Below, piece by piece: positions 35,252-46,162 of a stretch of DNA of 64,000 nt; the first letter of the stretch is position 1, and every line of letters starts with the position of its first letter. The DNA comes from an uncultured Clostridia bacterium (GTDB lineage: Bacteria > Bacillota > Clostridia > Oscillospirales > Oscillospiraceae): assembly GCA_946550725.1 (NCBI GenBank), contig CAMNQX010000001.1, positions 186,001 through 250,000 on the forward strand. The letters run 5' to 3'. The notes below the pieces were generated by a model. The model was given only the letters and a program-made list of their open reading frames with translations. It made no database searches and was not told where the DNA came from. Both the position numbers and the translations under genes were made by a program.

Positions 35252-35273
35252 CTACACATTCATGTTTTGCCCG

Positions 35274-38033
<2,760 letters not shown>

Positions 38034-38133
38034 GGTGTCACCTGTCTTTCCAAAGTATTTCAGGGCGTATGCCCATTCGTGTCCATATTAACGTCCTATT
38101 GTACCACAGATCGTCCCACTAAAAAAGTCTAAA

Positions 38134-38162
38134 TTGTAAAATTCCCACATCTATGTTAGAAT
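38134..38162 (+). promoter_or_regulatory. Sigma-A-type promoter for rlmD
   Basis: TTGTAA (38134-38139) and TAGAAT (38157-38162) with a 17-base spacer. Transcription would begin near 38169, only a few bases before AAAAAGGAGG, so the mRNA leader is very short. Confidence 0.55.
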
Positions 38163-38185
38163 CAACAAAAAAGGAGGGGACGCAG

Positions 38186-39523
38186 GTGGTCAAAGAGGGG
38201 GAACGTTACACCGTTACGGTGGAAAACTGGGCTTCGGACGGGGCCGGCGTGGCCCGGATCGACGGTCTGGCGGTGTTCGTCAAGGGCGGTATCGCGGGCG
38301 AACGGTGCGTCATTGAGGTCGAGCATGTAGGCCACCGGGCCGCCTGGGCGCATATTACGGAGCTTTTGGCCCCCGCCCCCGGCCGCGTCGCTCCCGACTG
38401 CCCCCACTTTGCGCTTTGCGGCGGCTGCCAGCTGCGGCACATGGACTACCCCACCGAGCTGTCCTTCAAGCGGCAGAAGGTCTCCGACGCGCTGAAGCGC
38501 ATCGGCGGGCTGGATGTGGACGTGCCCCCTGTCCTGGGGGCGGCGGAGACGGAGCACTACCGCAACAAGGCCCAGTTCCCTGTGGCTCCGGGGCCTCAGG
38601 TGGGCTTTTACCGGGAGCGGAGCCACCAGGTGGTGGACGTGGACGGCTGCGCCCTCCAGTCCCCCGCCGCCAACGCCCTGGCCGCCGCCCTGCGGGGGTG
38701 GATGAGGGAGTACAGCGTCCCCGCCTACGATGAGCGCGCCCGCAAGGGCCTTGTGCGCCACCTGTTCGTGCGGAGCAGCGCCGCCGGGGAGAGCCTGGCG
38801 GCGGTGGTGGTCAATGGCCAGAGCCTGCCCCATGAGGGCGAGCTTGTGGAGGCCCTCCGGGCCGCCGCGCCGTCTCTGGCGGGGGTGGTCCTCAACGAAA
38901 ACCGCCGGGACACCAATGTGATCTTTGGCGGCGGCTGGCGCACCCTCTGGGGGGCGGACGCCCTGCAAGACACCCTGCGGGGGGTGACCTTCCGGCTCAG
39001 CGTCCCCGCCTTTTACCAGGTCAACCACGCCCAGACGGAGGTCCTGTACGCCCTGGCGGAGGAATTTGCCGCCCTGACCGGGGAGGAACGGCTGCTGGAC
39101 CTCTACTGCGGCACGGGCACCATCGGCCTGACCATGGCAAGGAAGTGCAAGACCCTGCTGGGGGCGGAGATCGTCCCCCAGGCAGTGGAGGACGCGGCCG
39201 CCAACGCGGCGGCCAACGGCGTGAAAAACGCCCGTTTCGTCTGCGCCGACGCGGCGGCGGTGGCGGCGAAACTGGCCCAGACGGGCGAAACCATCGACGT
39301 GGCAATCGTAGACCCGCCCCGGAAGGGCCTGGCCCCGGAGGTGGTGGAAAGCCTGCTGACCATCGCCCCCCAGCGCATCGTCTACGTCTCCTGCGACCCC
39401 GCCACCCTGGCCCGGGATCTGAAGCTGCTGTCGGCGGCCTACACCGTCGAAAAAGTCCAGCCCGTAGACCTCTTCCCCCGCACCTTCCACGTGGAGACGG
39501 TGGTCAAATTGGAGCGGAAGTAA
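38186..39523 (+). CDS. rlmD: 23S rRNA (uracil-5-)-methyltransferase, RlmD/RumA family
   Basis: 445 residues from the GTG at 38186, chosen because AAAAAGGAGG lies 8 bases upstream; the frame is open further 5' without a ribosome site. Order of parts: TRAM domain (residues about 1-60, ASDGAGVARIDGLAVFVKGG), a 4Fe-4S site with CPHFALCGGC and a later Cys in DVDGCAL, then the SAM-binding methyltransferase fold with LLDLYCGTGTIG and the catalytic Cys in YVSCDPATLARDL. It methylates uracil C5 in 23S rRNA using SAM; in Firmicutes one enzyme (RlmCD) can modify both U747 and U1939. Which sites apply here is unknown. The gene stands alone between secA and the MerR gene. Confidence 0.92.
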   Translation: MVKEGERYTVTVENWASDGAGVARIDGLAVFVKGGIAGERCVIEVEHVGHRAAWAHITELLAPAPGRVAPDCPHFALCGGCQLRHMDYPTELSFKRQKVSDALKRIGGLDVDVPPVLGAAETEHYRNKAQFPVAPGPQVGFYRERSHQVVDVDGCALQSPAANALAAALRGWMREYSVPAYDERARKGLVRHLFVRSSAAGESLAAVVVNGQSLPHEGELVEALRAAAPSLAGVVLNENRRDTNVIFGGGWRTLWGADALQDTLRGVTFRLSVPAFYQVNHAQTEVLYALAEEFAALTGEERLLDLYCGTGTIGLTMARKCKTLLGAEIVPQAVEDAAANAAANGVKNARFVCADAAAVAAKLAQTGETIDVAIVDPPRKGLAPEVVESLLTIAPQRIVYVSCDPATLARDLKLLSAAYTVEKVQPVDLFPRTFHVETVVKLERK

Positions 39524-39541
39524 AAAATTTTCAAAAACCTC

Positions 39542-39572
39542 TTGACCTTGGAGCGGCTCCAGGGTGTACGCT
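39542..39572 (+). promoter_or_regulatory. MerR-type promoter/operator with 19-base spacer
   Basis: TTGACC (39542-39547) and TACGCT (39567-39572) are 19 bases apart. The spacer region holds a near-perfect inverted repeat, ACCTTGGAGC-G-GCTCCAGGGT (39545-39565), with one mismatch. Overlong spacers filled by a dyad are the classic target of MerR activators, which untwist the DNA. It drives the adjacent MerR gene, so autoregulation is likely. Confidence 0.75.
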
Positions 39573-39602
39573 GGGGCCATCTTGCTGAAAGGAGCGTTCC
39601 CC

Positions 39603-40490
39603 ATGAACATCAAAGACGCGCAGTCCCTCTCCGGCGTTTCCGCCGAAAACATCCGCTTTTACGAAAAGCAAGGGCTGCTCTCCCCCGCCCGCAACAGGCA
39701 AAATGCTTACCGGGAGTATTCCTCCGCCGACATCGCCGTTCTCAAGCGCATCCGCGCCCTGCGGATGCTGGATATGCCCCTGCCCCAGGTCAAGGCGGTG
39801 CTGGAGGGCAAGGAGCCGCTGGGCGACGCCGCCGCGCGGCAAAAGGAGCGGCTGGAGGCCCGCTCCAGGGAGCTGGACGCGGCCATTTCCATGTGCCGTG
39901 AGGTGTCCGGGGCGGCGTCCCTGGAGGCGCTGGACGTCGACGCTCTGTTGGCCCGCATGGACGACCCCGCCCGCTCGGATAGCTTCTTCCAGCGCTGGCG
40001 GGACGACTACCGCCGGGTGGCGCTGGCGGAGCACGAGAAGCGGTTCACCTTTCTTCCGGACGAGGCGGTGACCACCCCCCGGGAGTTTACCGCCGCCCTG
40101 CTGGCCTACGCCGCCGGAGAAGGGAAGGATATCGTCATCACCAAAGAGAGTATGTACCCGGAGTTTACCTTGGACGGCATTGAATACACCGCCACGCGCA
40201 ATTACACCGCTGTAAAGGGCTGCCCGGTGGCCTCCATCGCCTGCGAGGTCGCCCACCCCGAGGACTTTTTGCCCGCCGATATCCCCCTTTGGCGGCGGCG
40301 GCTCCTGCGGCTGTTCCACTTTCTTTGGCTTCCCACGGCGCTGCTGCTGCTTATCCTCCTGCCCCGGCTGGAGCTGTTTCAGGAGCTTACCCTATGGGAG
40401 ACCTGGCTCGTTTTGGCAGGCCTGATCGTCCCCCTCGGCGTGCTTTCCTTCCGCAGCTGGCTGCTGTTTTATAATGAAAAGCACAAATAA
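39603..40490 (+). CDS. MerR-family regulator with C-terminal membrane helices
   Basis: 295 residues. Residues 1-70 are a MerR winged helix (IKDAQSLSGVSAENIRFYEK, then QNAYREYSSADIAVLKRI), followed by a dimer helix and a region of about 130 residues without a recognised effector domain. Near the end two hydrophobic stretches follow, LWLPTALLLLILL (about residues 241-253) and WLVLAGLIVPLGVLSF (about 268-283), and a short tail YNEKHK. This suggests a membrane-tethered regulator. The cluster WRRRLLRLF before the first helix fits the positive-inside rule. The ATG has AAAGGAG upstream, and a MerR-type operator lies 30 bases before it. No target gene other than itself is evident. Ligand unknown; a role in sensing membrane or envelope state is inference. 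Confidence 0.85.
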   Translation: MNIKDAQSLSGVSAENIRFYEKQGLLSPARNRQNAYREYSSADIAVLKRIRALRMLDMPLPQVKAVLEGKEPLGDAAARQKERLEARSRELDAAISMCREVSGAASLEALDVDALLARMDDPARSDSFFQRWRDDYRRVALAEHEKRFTFLPDEAVTTPREFTAALLAYAAGEGKDIVITKESMYPEFTLDGIEYTATRNYTAVKGCPVASIACEVAHPEDFLPADIPLWRRRLLRLFHFLWLPTALLLLILLPRLELFQELTLWETWLVLAGLIVPLGVLSFRSWLLFYNEKHK

Positions 40491-40494
40491 AGGG

Positions 40495-40523
40495 TTGACA
40501 ACCACATTTTTCGCTGATATAAT
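40495..40523 (+). promoter_or_regulatory. Consensus sigma-A promoter of the L21 operon
   Basis: TTGACA (40495-40500) and TATAAT (40518-40523) are exact consensus boxes with a 17-base spacer. It begins right after the stop codon of the MerR gene. Such strength fits a ribosomal protein operon. Confidence 0.9.
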
Positions 40524-40529
40524 GCTTAG

Positions 40530-40611
40530 GCCGCATGGAATGGGGTCATAAGAAAGCGCCCTGGGTGCTTCTCCTATAACAGCGAGCCCGTAATGAAGGA
40601 GTGAAAACAGT
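40530..40611 (+). ncRNA. Candidate ribosomal protein L21 leader
   Basis: About 80 bases lie between the predicted transcription start and the L21 start codon, with AAGGAG before the ATG. In Firmicutes this position holds the L21 leader, an RNA structure thought to mediate feedback by the ribosomal protein. I call it by position and short self-complementary pieces (AAGCGCCC with GGGTGCTT); I could not align it to a model. Confidence 0.45.
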
Positions 40612-40923
40612 ATGCACGCGATCATTGTCACCGGCGGTAAGCAGTATAAGGTCGCCGAGGGAGACGTTCTCTACATCGAGAAGCTTCCCGTGGAGGCCGG
40701 CGAGACCGTCAAGTTCGACGAAGTTCTGGCCGTCATTGACGGCGACAAGGCCACCTTTGGCACCCCCGTCGTGGAGGGCGCCAGCGTGGAGGCCAAGGTC
40801 GCCAAGAACGGCAAGGGCAAGAAGGTCATCGTCTTCAAGTACAAGCCCAAGAAGAACTACAAGCGCAAGCAGGGCCACCGTCAGCCCTACACCAAGATCG
40901 AGATCACCAAGGTGAAGGCGTAA
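40612..40923 (+). CDS. rplU: 50S ribosomal protein L21
   Basis: 103 residues, the usual length. It starts [14 protein letters not shown] and ends in the basic segment [19 protein letters not shown], both diagnostic for L21, which binds 23S rRNA in the large subunit. First gene of the block L21-Prp-L27-Obg under a consensus promoter. Only three bases separate it from prp. Confidence 0.98.
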   Translation: MHAIIVTGGKQYKVAEGDVLYIEKLPVEAGETVKFDEVLAVIDGDKATFGTPVVEGASVEAKVAKNGKGKKVIVFKYKPKKNYKRKQGHRQPYTKIEITKVKA

Positions 40924-40926
40924 CAA

Positions 40927-41265
40927 ATGACCACCGTCACCTTTACCACCCGGGACGAGCGCATTGAGCGCGTGGAGCTGCAAGGCCACGCGGAGCTTGT
41001 CCCTCCCGGAGAGCCGGACATCCTCTGCGCCGCCCTCACCAGCGCCATCCGCCTGGTGGAGACCACCGTCAACGACGTGCTGGCCGTGGGCGCGGCGGTG
41101 AAGACCCGCGAGGCGGACGCTTACGTCTCCCTTAAGCTCCCCGGCGACATGGGGCAGGAAAACGAAGCCCTGTGTCAAGCCCTCCTGGCCGGTCTGATGG
41201 TGCACTGCGCCACCCTGGCGGAGGAATATCCCGACAATCTATCTGTTATAGATACGGAGGTGTAA
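40927..41265 (+). CDS. prp: Ribosomal-processing cysteine protease Prp
   Basis: 112 residues. Prp removes the N-terminal extension of ribosomal protein L27 in Firmicutes and related bacteria. The catalytic His is in LQGHAEL and the Cys in [11 protein letters not shown], at the spacing typical of the family (about 12 residues). It sits between L21 and L27, its conserved place, and its target, the L27 extension, is encoded four bases downstream. Formerly annotated YsxB-like protein. Confidence 0.93.
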   Translation: MTTVTFTTRDERIERVELQGHAELVPPGEPDILCAALTSAIRLVETTVNDVLAVGAAVKTREADAYVSLKLPGDMGQENEALCQALLAGLMVHCATLAEEYPDNLSVIDTEV

Positions 41266-41269
41266 TACC

Positions 41270-41554
41270 ATGCTGAACATTGGTTTGCAGTTTTTCGCCC
41301 ACAAGAAGGGCGTTGGCTCCACCCGTAACGGCCGCGACAGCGAGTCCAAGCGTCTGGGCGTGAAGCGGGCCGACGGGCAGTTCGTTCTGGCGGGCAACAT
41401 CCTGGTCCGTCAGCGCGGCACCCACATTCACCCCGGCGTCAACGTGGGCAAGGGCAGCGACGACACCCTCTTTGCCCTCAAGTCCGGCCGGGTGCGGTTC
41501 ATCCGTCTCGGCAAGGACCGCAAGCAGGCGATCATTGAGGAAGTCGCCGAGTAA
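41270..41554 (+). CDS. rpmA: 50S ribosomal protein L27 with Prp-cleaved N-terminal extension
   Basis: 94 residues. After the short leader MLNIGLQFF comes [20 protein letters not shown], the start of mature L27, whose N-terminus reaches the peptidyl-transferase centre. The LQFF/AHKKG junction is the known Prp cleavage site. The C-terminus [14 protein letters not shown] is typical. The terminator at 41564-41595 ends the operon, leaving obg under its own promoter. Confidence 0.98.
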   Translation: MLNIGLQFFAHKKGVGSTRNGRDSESKRLGVKRADGQFVLAGNILVRQRGTHIHPGVNVGKGSDDTLFALKSGRVRFIRLGKDRKQAIIEEVAE

Positions 41555-41563
41555 ACTTGCTTG

Positions 41564-41595
41564 AAAAGGCTGCCGCAACAGCGGCGGCCTTTTTT
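41564..41595 (+). terminator. Rho-independent terminator after rpmA
   Basis: AAAAGGCTGCCGC (41564-41576), loop AACA, then GCGGCGGCCTTTT and further Ts to 41595. One G-T pair interrupts an otherwise continuous stem. Confidence 0.9.
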
Positions 41596-41596
41596 A

Positions 41597-41626
41597 TTGC
41601 AATTCTCGGTAACAATTTGGTATAAT
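41597..41626 (+). promoter_or_regulatory. Sigma-A-type promoter for obg
   Basis: TTGCAA (41597-41602) and TATAAT (41621-41626) with an 18-base spacer, directly after the rpmA terminator and about 30 bases before the obg start. Confidence 0.7.
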
Positions 41627-41657
41627 AACCCCATAACTTTGCAAAGGATGTGAGCCT

Positions 41658-42941
41658 ATGCCCGCGGCGTGGCTGGACAAGGCGAAAATTTTGGTGAAGG
41701 CCGGAGACGGCGGCAACGGCGCGGTGGCCTTTCACCGGGAGAAATACGTGGCCGCCGGCGGCCCTGACGGCGGCGACGGCGGCCGGGGCGGCGACATCAT
41801 CGTGGTGGTGGATGACCATATGACCACGCTGATGGACTTCCGCTATAAGCGCAAATACGTGGCGGGCAACGGCATGGACGGTACGGGGAAACGCTGTTCG
41901 GGCAAGGACGGCGCGACTCTTACCATTAAGGTCCCCCGGGGCACCGTCATTCGGGACGCCGAGAGCGGCGAGGTCATCCGGGACATGGCCCAGGACGAGC
42001 CCTTCGTCCTCTGCCGGGGCGGCAACGGCGGCTGGGGCAACCACCACTTTGCCACCCCCACCCGCCAAGCCCCCCGTTTCGCCAAGGCGGGCCTGCCGGG
42101 GCAGTCCATGGAGGTCATTTTGGAGCTGAAGCTCCTGGCGGACGTGGGGCTGGTGGGCTTCCCCAACGTGGGCAAGTCCACCCTCCTGAGCGTGGTCACC
42201 CGCGCCCAGCCCAAGATCGCCAACTACCACTTCACCACCCTCTCCCCCAACCTGGGCGTGGTGGCCCGCGGGGAGGGCAGCTCCTTTGTGTTGGCCGACA
42301 TCCCCGGCATTATCGAGGGTGCGGCCCAGGGGGCCGGCCTGGGCCACGACTTTTTACGCCACATCGACCGCTGCCGGGTACTGATCCACGTGGTGGACGT
42401 GTCCGGCTCCGAGGGCCGCGACCCGGTGGAGGATTTCAAGGCCATCACCGCCGAGCTGGCCCAGTGGTCCCCCGATCTCCCCTCCCGGCCCACGGTGGTG
42501 GCGGGCAACAAGGCGGACATCGCCCTGGACCGGGCCGGGCTGGAGGCGTTGAAGGCCCACGTGGAGGCCATGGGTCTCCCCTTCTTTGAGATCTCCGCCG
42601 CCGCCCACCAGGGGGTGGAGCCGCTGATGGACCGGGTGTGGGAGACCCTGTCCCAGCTCCCGCCCCCCAAGCCCTTTGAGGCCACCTACGTGCCCAAGCC
42701 CCCCACGGTGGACACCACCGAACCGCTGAACATCACCCGCACCGACGACGGCACCTGGATCGTGGAGGGGCCGTGGCTCCAGCGGCTCATGGCCAACGTC
42801 AACTTTGGGGACTTTGAGTCCCGCAGCTGGTTTGACCGGATGCTCCGTCAATCCGGTCTCTTTGACCGACTGGAGGAAATGGGCATCCAGGACGGGGACA
42901 CCGTCTCCCTCTACAACCTGGAGTTTGACTACCAGCGATGA
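41658..42941 (+). CDS. obgE: GTPase Obg/CgtA
   Basis: 427 residues. Essential GTPase in ribosome assembly and stress response. Three parts: the glycine-rich Obg fold (AGDGGNGAVAFHREK, GPDGGDGGRGG), the G domain with G1 GFPNVGKST (about residues 166-174), G3 DIPGIIEGAAQGAGLGH and G4 NKAD, and the C-terminal OCT domain (about residues 345-427, beginning after the PKPPTVDTTEPL linker). Length and order match the Firmicutes form. The stop overlaps the next start by ATGA, so the SDR gene is probably translated by coupling. Confidence 0.97.
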   Translation: MPAAWLDKAKILVKAGDGGNGAVAFHREKYVAAGGPDGGDGGRGGDIIVVVDDHMTTLMDFRYKRKYVAGNGMDGTGKRCSGKDGATLTIKVPRGTVIRDAESGEVIRDMAQDEPFVLCRGGNGGWGNHHFATPTRQAPRFAKAGLPGQSMEVILELKLLADVGLVGFPNVGKSTLLSVVTRAQPKIANYHFTTLSPNLGVVARGEGSSFVLADIPGIIEGAAQGAGLGHDFLRHIDRCRVLIHVVDVSGSEGRDPVEDFKAITAELAQWSPDLPSRPTVVAGNKADIALDRAGLEALKAHVEAMGLPFFEISAAAHQGVEPLMDRVWETLSQLPPPKPFEATYVPKPPTVDTTEPLNITRTDDGTWIVEGPWLQRLMANVNFGDFESRSWFDRMLRQSGLFDRLEEMGIQDGDTVSLYNLEFDYQR

Positions 42942-43711
42942 GGGCGGCAAACGGCTATTCCCCATTCGCCGACAAGGGGAAGGTGTTGATAACAGGGGCC
43001 TCCGCCGGGTTGGGCAAGGCCCTGGCGGCGGAGTTCCAGTCCCGTGGCTATCAGGTATTAGCCGCCGGGCGCAGCCGGGAGGCGCTGGAAAAGCTATCGG
43101 CGGTTAGCTATTATCCGCTGGACCTCTCCGCTCCCGGCGCAGGGACGGAGCTGGCGCGGCAGGTGCAGGCCGACGGCCATCGGGTAGACATTTTGGTGTG
43201 CAACGCCGGGCTGGGCCTGTCGGGGGCGTTTGAGGCGCAGTCCCCCGCCGCGCTGGACGCCCTCATTCAGGTGAACGTCGCCGCTCTCACCGCCCTCAAC
43301 CGGGCGTTTCTCCCCGAAATGCGGTCGCGAGGGGCAGGGCGCGTGCTCAACGTGGCCTCCACCGGGGCGTGGCAGCCGGGACCGTACATGGCGGCCTATT
43401 ATGCCTCCAAGGCCTACGTTCTCTCCCTCACCCGCGCCCTGCGGGAGGAATATAAGGGGACTGGGGTCACGGTATCCGCCCTGTGTCCCGGCTCCATCGC
43501 CACCGAGTTTTCCCGCCGCTCCGGGCGGGCCGACCCCGGCCGGGCCATGACCCCCGAACAGGTGGCCAAAACCACCGCAGACGGGCTTTTAAAGGGCAAA
43601 GGGGTCATTACCCCCGGGCTGGAGAACAAAGCCCTCCATGCCGCTTCTAAGGTCCTTCCTGCGCCCTTGATGGCCAAGTTCGTAGCCGGATACCAAAAGA
43701 GACTCTTGTAA
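42938..43711 (+). CDS. SDR-family NAD(P)-dependent oxidoreductase
   Basis: 257 residues. The cofactor loop is TGASAGLG, followed by AAGRS after strand two (an Arg that suggests NADP), then LVCNAGLG, and the catalytic set Ser in VASTGAW, Tyr and Lys in YYASKAY. The sequence PGSIATEF is also typical of the classical SDR group. Substrate cannot be told; relatives are listed as DltE-like or YqjQ-like short-chain dehydrogenases. Translation starts within the obg stop (ATGA), a rather unusual partner for obg. Followed 19 bases later by the MATE gene, so the three may be one transcript. Confidence 0.88.
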   Translation: MRAANGYSPFADKGKVLITGASAGLGKALAAEFQSRGYQVLAAGRSREALEKLSAVSYYPLDLSAPGAGTELARQVQADGHRVDILVCNAGLGLSGAFEAQSPAALDALIQVNVAALTALNRAFLPEMRSRGAGRVLNVASTGAWQPGPYMAAYYASKAYVLSLTRALREEYKGTGVTVSALCPGSIATEFSRRSGRADPGRAMTPEQVAKTTADGLLKGKGVITPGLENKALHAASKVLPAPLMAKFVAGYQKRLL

Positions 43712-43730
43712 CATAAGGAAGCGAATCCCC

Positions 43731-45077
43731 ATGTCCATGAACAAAGACCTGACCGTGGGCAAAACCTCTGCCGTTCTGTGGAAATTCTGCCTCCCGCTCT
43801 TTGGGAGCATCATTTTCCAGCAGCTCTACAACATCGCCGACAGCTTTGTGGCGGGAAAATTCATCGGCGAGGACGCCCTGGCTGCCGTGGGCAACAGCTA
43901 CGAGGTCACCCTCATTTTTCTGGCCTTTGCCTTCGGGTGCAACATCGGCTGCTCGGTGGTGGTGTCCCGGCTGTTCGGCGCCCACCGATACAGCGAGCTG
44001 AAAACCACCGTCTACACCACCCTCATCGCCGGCGGCGCGCTCTGCGCCCTGCTGATGGCGGGGGGTGCGCTGGGGGCCACGGCCCTGCTCCGGCTCATCC
44101 GCACTCCGGACAACGTGCTTGCCGCCTCCCAGCTGTACTTAGACATTTACATCCTGGGCCTGCCCTTCGTGTTTTACTACAACATCGCCACCGGCATTTT
44201 CTCCGCCCTGGGCGACTCCAAGACTCCGTTTATTTTCCTGGCCTGCTCGTCGGTGAGCAATATCGGCATGGACATCCTCTTTGTGGCGGCGTTCCGCATG
44301 GGGGTGGCGGGGGTGGCCTGGGCCACCTTCCTGTGCCAGGGGGTGAGCTGCGTGCTGGCGATGGTGGTGGTGTTTCTCCGCTTTCGCAAGATCGAGACGG
44401 AGACCAAGCCCAAGCTCTTCTCCTGGCACTTCCTGGGAGAGCTGTCCAAGGTGGCGGTGCCCAGCATCCTCCAGCAGAGCTTTATCTCGGTGGGCAATAT
44501 TATCATCCAGGGCATCATCAACGGCTTTGGCTCGGCGGTGATGGCGGGCTACTCCGCCGCCATCAAGCTCAACAGCCTGGTCATCACCTCCCTCAACACC
44601 CTGGGCAACGGCATTTCCAACTTCACCGCCCAGAATCTGGGGGCGGGCAAGCCGGAGCGGGCCAAGGAGTGCTTCGGCGCGGGCCTTCGGATGGTGTGGA
44701 CCATCTGCGTGCCCATGTCCCTGCTGTATGTGTTCGGCGGGCGGTGGCTGGTGTTTCTCTTTATGGAAAGCCCCACCGGGCCGGCCATGGACACGGGGAC
44801 GCTGATCCTGCGCATCCTGGCCCCCTTCTACTGCGTGATCGCCGCCAAGCTGGTGGCGGACGGCATCCTTCGGGGCGCGGGGGACATGATCCGCTTTATG
44901 GTCGCCACCTTCACCGACCTCTTTTTGCGGGTGGTCCTGGCCTGGGTGCTGTCCGTCCCTCTGGGACCGCTGGGCATCTGGCTGGCCTGGCCCATCGGCT
45001 GGGGGGTGTCCACCGTCCTGTCAGTAGTGTTCTACAAAATGGGAAGATGGCGGCAAAAGGCGCTCCCGCAAACATAG
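43731..45077 (+). CDS. MATE-family multidrug/Na+ efflux transporter
   Basis: 448 residues, about twelve hydrophobic membrane segments in two six-helix halves, as usual. Typical text: LWKFCLPLFGSIIFQQLYNI near the start, ADSFVAGKFIGEDALAAVG, and FGSAVMAGYSAAIKLNS and AQNLGAGKPERAKE in the middle. MATE proteins export cationic drugs or metabolites using Na+ or H+ gradients. The DinF-like/clostridial branch is suggested by sequence; substrate is unknown. The strong terminator at 45106-45145 follows 28 bases after the stop. Confidence 0.92.
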   Translation: MSMNKDLTVGKTSAVLWKFCLPLFGSIIFQQLYNIADSFVAGKFIGEDALAAVGNSYEVTLIFLAFAFGCNIGCSVVVSRLFGAHRYSELKTTVYTTLIAGGALCALLMAGGALGATALLRLIRTPDNVLAASQLYLDIYILGLPFVFYYNIATGIFSALGDSKTPFIFLACSSVSNIGMDILFVAAFRMGVAGVAWATFLCQGVSCVLAMVVVFLRFRKIETETKPKLFSWHFLGELSKVAVPSILQQSFISVGNIIIQGIINGFGSAVMAGYSAAIKLNSLVITSLNTLGNGISNFTAQNLGAGKPERAKECFGAGLRMVWTICVPMSLLYVFGGRWLVFLFMESPTGPAMDTGTLILRILAPFYCVIAAKLVADGILRGAGDMIRFMVATFTDLFLRVVLAWVLSVPLGPLGIWLAWPIGWGVSTVLSVVFYKMGRWRQKALPQT

Positions 45078-45095
45078 GCGCACAAATTTCACCCC

Positions 45096-45473
45096 TCAAA
45101 AAGCGAAGGGCAAGGCGACCGGCTGCGGTTCGCCTTGCCCTTTTTCTTGTGCGGTCCTCCGTGGGAGCCTTCGGACGACTTCACAGGGGTCCTCTTGCAC
45201 AAATTTGAGCGTCTCCGTAGATGGACATGCCCGATGCGTGATGATGTAGCTTGTCAGTGTGGCATAGACCCATTCGTCCGGAGACAATTCCGTCGCGACT
45301 TGATGGTAGGTTTTCCATCCCATAACAACGGTGTCGATGTCTTGGATAAAAGCAGAATAGGTATCGATGTTTTCCGTCTCGCGGTCCTGCCCATTCAGCC
45401 AATCTACCTTTCCCCTGTTGTCCGCAATATACCCGTCCAGGCTGACTGCGATGTATAAGGTCACTTTTCGCAT
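45096..45473 (-). pseudogene. Truncated DHFR-family (RibD C-terminal-like) reductase
   Basis: The frame from 45473 starts MRKVTLYIAVSLDGYIAD and runs through WLNGQDRE, IDTVVMGWKTYHQV, ELSPDEWVYA and SYIITHR, the first 100 or so residues of the small dihydrofolate-reductase-like family (normally about 180 residues). After PCEVVRRL, similarity stops and the frame runs through the MATE terminator hairpin, ending in a spurious tail. The NADPH-binding second half, expected to have a GGA-type motif, is missing. A deletion that joined the gene to the MATE end is the simplest reading. The remnant may still be transcribed but should be non-functional. Confidence 0.75.
45106..45145 (+). terminator. Terminator after the MATE gene, also readable on the minus strand
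   Basis: AAGGGCAAGGCGA (45106-45118) pairs perfectly with TCGCCTTGCCCTT (45130-45142), followed by Ts to 45145. On the minus strand it lies inside the spurious tail of the truncated DHFR-family gene. Confidence 0.9.
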
Positions 45474-45541
45474 GGTGCGCCTCCTGTTCCGCTCTGCCGT
45501 TTTGCTCATTATAAAACGAACCCCGCCGGGAAGCAAGCTTC

Positions 45542-46162
45542 TCAGCGGAGTTCAGTCTCCTTTTGCGCCGCAGCTTTCCAGGCTCCGGCAAACCAAAGAG
45601 CTGTCACCACGCAGATGACCGCAAAGAGGGCGGCGCTGGAGACCAGACACAGCAGCAGCATATCCTCGGTAATACCGCCGTCCACGGCCAACAGAAGGGT
45701 GTTTTGCAGCACCAGGACAGACACCAGCGCGTCCGCAAACCGCAGCGCGCTCAGCCCCCGGAGAAACGGGTCTTTGGGGGTGCGCTTCAGTCCGACTGCC
45801 GCGGCCGTGACCTTGTAGGTGGTATAGGTTGCGGAGGTAATGGCTGGGATTATCCCCATGGACGCCGCCCTTTGATCCAGCACCAGGAGGATCACCGGCG
45901 CGGCCAGGGCCAGATCCATGACCAGGATCATTCCCCCGGCGGCGCAAAGATACCTTCGCTTCAGCCCCGCTCCGTCCGTCTCGCTCAGCCGCTCCCGCCG
46001 TTGGCCCCACAGCAGCAGCCCCCGCGCTGCGGACAGCAGCAGATAATAGGCGCAGATGCTCCCGTGCCACGGCGAGGCGCAGACGGCGCCCAGCGCGCCG
46101 TTATAGACCGCGAACGCCACCGTGGCGGCGAAACCGCATAGCGCCCCCAGTCCTCTTTTCAT
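45542..46162 (-). CDS. Multi-pass membrane protein of unknown function next to TetR
   Basis: 206 residues from the ATG at 46162, which overlaps the TetR stop as ATGA. Six hydrophobic stretches are visible: FAATVAFAVYNGALGAV, ICAYYLLLSAARGLLL, GGMILVMDLALAAPVILLVL, an IIPAITSATYTTYKVTAAA region, ALVSVLVLQNTLLLAV and LLLCLVSSAALFAVICVV. No transporter signature was recognised. Text such as YNGALGAVCASPWHGSICAY and ATYTTYKVTAA looks conserved. Coupling to a TetR regulator suggests it is its target or co-regulated partner (inference). Confidence 0.7.
   Translation of the reverse strand: MKRGLGALCGFAATVAFAVYNGALGAVCASPWHGSICAYYLLLSAARGLLLWGQRRERLSETDGAGLKRRYLCAAGGMILVMDLALAAPVILLVLDQRAASMGIIPAITSATYTTYKVTAAAVGLKRTPKDPFLRGLSALRFADALVSVLVLQNTLLLAVDGGITEDMLLLCLVSSAALFAVICVVTALWFAGAWKAAAQKETELR

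Noticed and set aside
38162-39652. 496-codon frame on the minus strand opposite rlmD
   Set aside because: Shadow of rlmD, which has TRAM, Fe-S and methyltransferase motifs; the antisense product has only low-complexity Gly/Gln/Arg text.
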